NCBI RefSeq assembly: GCF_900070325.1 | Contig: NZ_LN879430.1 | Coordinates: 1,357,379-1,421,378 of the forward strand | DNA length: 64,000 bases | Source of the DNA: Herbinix luporum | GTDB taxonomy: Bacteria > Bacillota > Clostridia > Lachnospirales > Lachnospiraceae | Direction: 5' to 3' | Part shown: positions 60,888 to 64,000 of the stretch, piece by piece | Layout of the letters: each line of letters opens with the position of its first letter | Position numbering within the stretch: the first letter of the stretch is position 1 | Made by a program: the position numbers and the translations under genes | The notes under the pieces: generated by a model | Database searches by the model: none | Told to the model about the DNA's origin: nothing | The model's input: the letters and a program-made list of their open reading frames with translations, nothing else

Positions 60888-60941
60888 TTGACATATGCCC
60901 GCTTATGCTATATATTATATATTATTAATGACATATGTCAA
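60888..60941 (-). promoter_or_regulatory. Promoter with TGACATATGTCA operator, DtxR-NifX operon
   Basis: On the minus strand TTGACA (60936-60941) and TATAAT (60914-60919) are 16 bases apart. The perfect palindrome TGACATATGTCA (60929-60940) overlaps the -35 element, and a second half-match (TTGACATATGCC, 60888-60899) lies downstream of the -10 element. The first site matches the DUF134 operon promoter at 25.0 kb. Confidence 0.65.
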
Positions 60942-61016
60942 TATTACTTCTATAAAAAGCCAATTAAGAATTTATTCATCTTAATCGGCTGCAATCTAAA
61001 TATAAATAGCATAAAT

Positions 61017-61880
61017 TTATTTGCAAAGGGTAATAAAATCTTTCGCACTTTCTGTTAGAAATTTATTCTTATGATATATTACAGAAAAACTTCTAAGAAA
61101 TCCTATTCCCTTTATATGAAACTGAGAGATTTCTTTACGTTCAAGAGAATCCTTTACCAATAAATAAGGTAGTACAGAAATTCCTAAATTAGCCTGAACT
61201 GCCCTTACAATTGCTTGAGTACTAATACTCTCCCATGCAGGTTCAATTTCTATTCCGTGGGAAGTCATTATACTGTCAAAAATTTCCCGCCCAGCACTTC
61301 CAGTTTCTCTTAAAATAAAACTTTCACTTTTAAGTTTTGTAATCTCAATAGCTTTTTTAGCAAAGGGATGATTGTTCCCACAAATCATTACTAATTCATC
61401 ATCACGAAATTTGTGAAACTTAATATAAGAGCTATGAACGGCCCCCTCAATCAAGCCAATATCAATTCTATTTGATAATATATATTGTTGAATTTTTTCT
61501 GAATTATCAATGATTACCTTAATATCTATCTGAGGATGTGTTTTCTTAAATTGGCTTATATAAGCAGGCAATAAATAATTTCCGATGGTAATACTTGCTC
61601 CAATACGGATAATTCCAATTGCATCAAAGTTTTTGATTTCCTTTTCCATGTCCTCAAATAATCCCACTATATGTGTAGCATATTGGAGAAAGTTTTTACC
61701 AGCCTCTGTAATATGTAGTCTTTTTGCTATGCGATCAAATAGTTTAATACCATAATAATTTTCAAGTTCTGAAATTGCCAGACTAATTGAAGGCTGTGCA
61801 ATATGTAGCTTATCTCCAGCTGCTGTTGCACTGCCGGTTTCACATACGGTGACAAATATTTTAAGATGCCTTAATGTCAT
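61017..61880 (-). CDS. LysR-family transcriptional regulator
   Basis: The 287-residue regulator has the N-terminal winged helix-turn-helix (MTLRHLKIFVTVCETGSATA, AAGDKLHIAQPSISLAISEL) and a two-lobed effector domain (IGIIRIGASITIGNYLLPAY, ILRETGSAGREIFDSIM, ANLGISVLPYLLV). A GGAGG site lies 7 bases before the ATG. It is divergent from the chromate-transporter pair, the usual position for a LysR protein that controls its neighbour. Its effector domain resembles the CysB/CysL-like group, which sense sulfur compounds; chromate and sulfate are related anions. That link is inference. Confidence 0.9.
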   Translation of the reverse strand: MTLRHLKIFVTVCETGSATAAGDKLHIAQPSISLAISELENYYGIKLFDRIAKRLHITEAGKNFLQYATHIVGLFEDMEKEIKNFDAIGIIRIGASITIGNYLLPAYISQFKKTHPQIDIKVIIDNSEKIQQYILSNRIDIGLIEGAVHSSYIKFHKFRDDELVMICGNNHPFAKKAIEITKLKSESFILRETGSAGREIFDSIMTSHGIEIEPAWESISTQAIVRAVQANLGISVLPYLLVKDSLERKEISQFHIKGIGFLRSFSVIYHKNKFLTESAKDFITLCK

Positions 61881-61987
61881 TGAAACCTCCTATCTTATAA
61901 TAAATATCTTATGAACTATATATAATAATACTATTTTATATATAACAACTCAAGTTGTATAATAATATGAAAGGAGGGTCTGTTGAC

Positions 61988-62569
61988 TTGAAAAACAAAA
62001 AACATATTTACAGGAAACTATTTACTTCTACTTTTTATCTAAGTGCATTTACCTTTGGGGGAGGATTTGTAATTATTCCATTGATGAAAAAGAAATTTGT
62101 AGATGATTTACAGTGGATTAAAGAGGATGAAATGCTGAATTTGGCAGCAATTGCACAATCTTCACCGGGAGCAGTGGCAGTCAATGCAGCAATACTGTTA
62201 GGCTACCGTGTGGCAGGGATATTAGGTGCCCTAGTAACTATTCTAGGCACCATTTTACCACCCATTATTACTCTTACTATTATTTCTTTTTTTTATGCGG
62301 CTTTTCGTGATAATATCGTTGTAAATTCTGTACTAAAAGGGATGCAAGCAGGCATTGCCGCTGTAATTGCTGATGTGGTTTTGAATCTCGGAGATAATGT
62401 TTTAAAGGAAAAGGACATAGTGTTTGCTATAATCATGGTAGGTGCATTTGTAGCTACATTTTTCCTAGGGATTAATGTTATATATATTATTTTAGTATGT
62501 GGGTTTATCGGAGCAGCCAAGATGCTGCTTCAAATAAGAAAAATCCAAAAGGAAGGTGATTCTCAATGA
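61988..62569 (+). CDS. chrA1: Chromate transporter, first half (CHR domain)
   Basis: The protein of about 193 residues has a single CHR domain: FTFGGGFVIIPLMKKKFVDD, IAAIAQSSPGAVAVNAAILL and GYRVAGILGALVTILGTILP. Two-gene CHR transporters form a heterodimer equal to the long ChrA protein and export chromate or a related anion. I choose the TTG at 61988, 9 bases after GGAGGG; an ATG at 61967 would contain that site. It overlaps the second gene by 4 bases. Confidence 0.88.
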   Translation: MKNKKHIYRKLFTSTFYLSAFTFGGGFVIIPLMKKKFVDDLQWIKEDEMLNLAAIAQSSPGAVAVNAAILLGYRVAGILGALVTILGTILPPIITLTIISFFYAAFRDNIVVNSVLKGMQAGIAAVIADVVLNLGDNVLKEKDIVFAIIMVGAFVATFFLGINVIYIILVCGFIGAAKMLLQIRKIQKEGDSQ

Positions 62570-63129
62570 TACTCTTAAAACTCTTTTGGAGCTTTTTTCA
62601 AATTGGAATGTTTAGTATAGGTGGGGGCATGGCTGCTATACCACTAATTCAAAATCAAGTAGTAAATCTACACCAATGGCTGACATTAAGGGAATTTACA
62701 GATCTAATCACTATTGCAGAAATGACACCGGGACCTATTGCAATTAATTCCGCCACTTTTGTAGGGATTAGAATTGCCGGTATTCCGGGAGCTATTATTG
62801 CTACCCTTGGATGTATCCTTCCATCTTGTGTTATTGTTTCAGTCTTAGCATGGATTTATTTTAAATATAAAGAGTTGACCGTAATACAAGGAGTATTGTC
62901 CGGTTTAAGACCTGCCATTGTAGCCCTTATTGCATCAGCAGGGATGTCAATTTTTAAGCTGGCTATTTGGGGAGAAGGGGGCTTTTCAATAAATCCACAA
63001 AATATTAACTTTGTTTCAGTTTTTTTATTTATCCTGTCTATATTAATTTTACGGAAGTGGAAACCAAATCCTATTTTTGTAATGCTAGGCTCAGGTATTA
63101 TCGGTGGAGTAGTTTATTTGATAATATAA
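62566..63129 (+). CDS. chrA2: Chromate transporter, second half (CHR domain)
   Basis: The 187-residue protein has the second CHR domain: FSIGGGMAAIPLIQNQVVNL, ITIAEMTPGPIAINSATFVG and GIRIAGIPGAIIATLGCILP. Its ATG overlaps the stop of the first gene (ATGA), so both are made together at similar levels. It has about five to six hydrophobic segments. The pair would sit in the cytoplasmic membrane. The divergent LysR gene may regulate both. Confidence 0.88.
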   Translation: MILLKLFWSFFQIGMFSIGGGMAAIPLIQNQVVNLHQWLTLREFTDLITIAEMTPGPIAINSATFVGIRIAGIPGAIIATLGCILPSCVIVSVLAWIYFKYKELTVIQGVLSGLRPAIVALIASAGMSIFKLAIWGEGGFSINPQNINFVSVFLFILSILILRKWKPNPIFVMLGSGIIGGVVYLII

Positions 63130-63180
63130 AATGCAAGAATGCAATCACAATTTCAAAATTACTTATATATGAAGAACTAT

Positions 63181-63216
63181 ACCCCCGATATGCAAACTTT
63201 AACGCATACCGAGGGT
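63181..63216. terminator. Hairpin between chrA2 and the TPR fragment
   Basis: ACCCCCGATATGC pairs with GCATACCGAGGGT over 13 positions with two G-U or A-C type mismatches. There is no T-run, so strength is moderate. It lies between convergent genes. Confidence 0.55.
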
Positions 63217-63222
63217 GTAAGT

Positions 63223-63540
63223 TCAATTAGTGTTTTTCCTATGCATTTCTTCAAGAGTCTTTATTGATCTTTTTGTATCCAAATGGTCTTTGCCAAGAAT
63301 CAAACACCTTTTTTTATATACTTCACTCATTAATTCAATTCCTTCATCTTTTTTTCCATTCATAAATTTCAATCTCGCCAGATAGAACTCTACTGCCAAT
63401 GTATCAGGATGCATATTACCTAATATTGACTTTCTTACTTCATATATTTCATCGTATATAGCATATGCCTCTTTGTATCGTCGCATATTATATAGACATG
63501 AAGCAATATTCATATAGGCTGTAAGTGCATATGGATGATT
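63223..63540 (-). pseudogene. TPR-repeat protein, C-terminal remnant
   Basis: An ATG at 63513 starts 96 residues that form two and a half tetratricopeptide repeats of the kinesin-light-chain type (MNIASCLYNMRRYKEAYAIY, DEIYEVRKSILGNMHPDTLA, LILGKDHLDTKRSIKTLEEM). The family sequence continues upstream (NHPYALTAY) to about 63540, where an in-frame stop (TAA) closes it, and no ribosome binding site precedes the ATG. The N-terminal repeats are gone. The upstream gap to 63640 shows only AT-rich sequence with a TTAATATTAT-like repeat. Confidence 0.6.
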
Positions 63541-63639
63541 ACAATAATATTAACAATGTTGTTAATAAGATTATATGCACTATACAGATTACAGTCAATA
63601 TGTGGACTAATATTATGTATGTAATTCCCACCCTGTAAG

Positions 63640-63692
63640 GTAAAAATAAGGTTTCCACCTATCAGTAATTATACTGAAAGTCTGGAAACCTT
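63640..63692 (-). terminator. Terminator after the PhoU-domain gene
   Basis: A 10-bp stem (AAGGTTTCCA and complement) with an inner TCAGTA/TACTGA stem is followed on the minus strand by TTATTTTTA. Confidence 0.8.
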
Positions 63693-63709
63693 TGTTTCTA
63701 GCTATTTGT

Positions 63710-64000
63710 TTATTTCTTCTCTTTTTCAATTGCTTGCAAAGCTTCTGTTTTGCTTCCGGTGGTGGACCTGATTGAGAAAGCGATGTTTACTATATGATCC
63801 GATATTCTTTGTAATGAAAACAAAACAGAGTAAATACTCTTTGATACCTCAACAGGGTACATACCGGTACTTAAACGTGCCACATGTTCATTACGTGTAG
63901 AGGATATTAATTTTTTTATTTCTTTGTGAATATTAGAAATTGTTCTAAAGTTTTCGGTTCTACGCCTTGTAAATGCGTCAAAGCCTAAATCAAACATTTC
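63710..64000 (-). CDS. PhoU-domain protein, C-terminal part (partial)
   Basis: The frame runs off the right edge; 95 or more C-terminal residues are visible. They form helices of a PhoU-like domain (ISNIHKEIKKLISSTRNEHV, VLFSLQRISDHIVNIAFSIR), where R-I-S-D-H corresponds to the family's E/D-rich metal-binding signature. Such a tail is usual in Na+/phosphate cotransporters of the NptA type and in stand-alone PhoU. The 5' part outside the window decides between them; the cotransporter seems likelier because of the basic tail. Confidence 0.65.
   Translation of the reverse strand, partial: EMFDLGFDAFTRRRTENFRTISNIHKEIKKLISSTRNEHVARLSTGMYPVEVSKSIYSVLFSLQRISDHIVNIAFSIRSTTGSKTEALQAIEKEKK

Noticed and set aside
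1..64000. tRNA, rRNA, insertion sequence or prophage
   Set aside because: I looked for tRNA cloverleaf ends, transposase motifs, terminal repeats and phage genes and found none that I could support.

Overview
The window looks like chromosomal DNA of a low-GC, Gram-positive anaerobe of the Clostridia. The DNA is AT-rich, nearly every gene has a strong GGAGG-type ribosome binding site, and intrinsic terminators are abundant. Gene content agrees: a type I dockerin on a secreted SGNH hydrolase (a cellulosome-type protein), radical SAM/SPASM peptide maturases, an iron-centre repair operon with a Crp/Fnr regulator, a TbADH-like secondary alcohol dehydrogenase and C_GCAxxG_C_C, DUF134 and Mrp proteins. 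I cannot name the genus from sequence alone. I saw no rRNA, tRNA, CRISPR array, insertion sequence or prophage.

Layout. 1-9 kb: the N-terminal part of an ABC exporter behind a leader attenuator, a HAD phosphatase, a deletion scar joining remnants of a GH3 glycosidase and an AraC regulator, a chemoreceptor, an alcohol dehydrogenase, a DUF4097 lipoprotein, an AraC regulator, and thiD under a TPP riboswitch. 9-19 kb: CPBP protease, a nitrosative/oxidative-stress cluster (DUF438, DUF1858, Ric, Crp/Fnr with an FNR-type operator), a DUF4956/VTC pair, a broken MFS gene and CoA-disulfide reductase. 19-26.5 kb: LCP enzyme, frameshifted LacI and DODA-type dioxygenase genes, the DUF134-Mrp-C_GCAxxG operon, a transporter remnant, and a metallo-beta-lactamase-fold gene with an internal stop. 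26.6-32.7 kb: a probable RiPP operon with two radical SAM/SPASM enzymes around a seven-cysteine precursor, a protein of unknown function, a gluzincin-type protease and an ABC exporter. 32.8-48.4 kb: one long exopolysaccharide operon starting with an 884-residue three-domain fusion and ending with the CapE/CapF/CapG set for UDP-N-acetyl-L-fucosamine. 48.5-51 kb: decayed LysR and iron-transport genes. 51-57.7 kb: exonuclease III, Spx/ArsC protein, isochorismatase-type hydrolase, an XRE-AbrB regulator with an ABC-2 transporter, iron-dependent alcohol dehydrogenase and the dockerin protein. 57.9-64 kb: an ArsR regulator with a decayed MFS gene, a DtxR/NifX-like pair, a LysR regulator divergent from a two-gene chromate transporter, a TPR fragment and the end of a PhoU-domain protein.

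Two themes stand out. First, intact specialised systems: the RiPP operon, the glycan operon, and a candidate metal/Fe-S regulon marked by the same 12-bp palindrome at two promoters 36 kb apart. Second, gene decay: about a dozen genes are truncated, internally deleted, frameshifted or stopped, and many are transporters or regulators. Frameshifts in homopolymer runs could be sequencing errors; the internal deletions that keep both gene ends are harder to explain that way.
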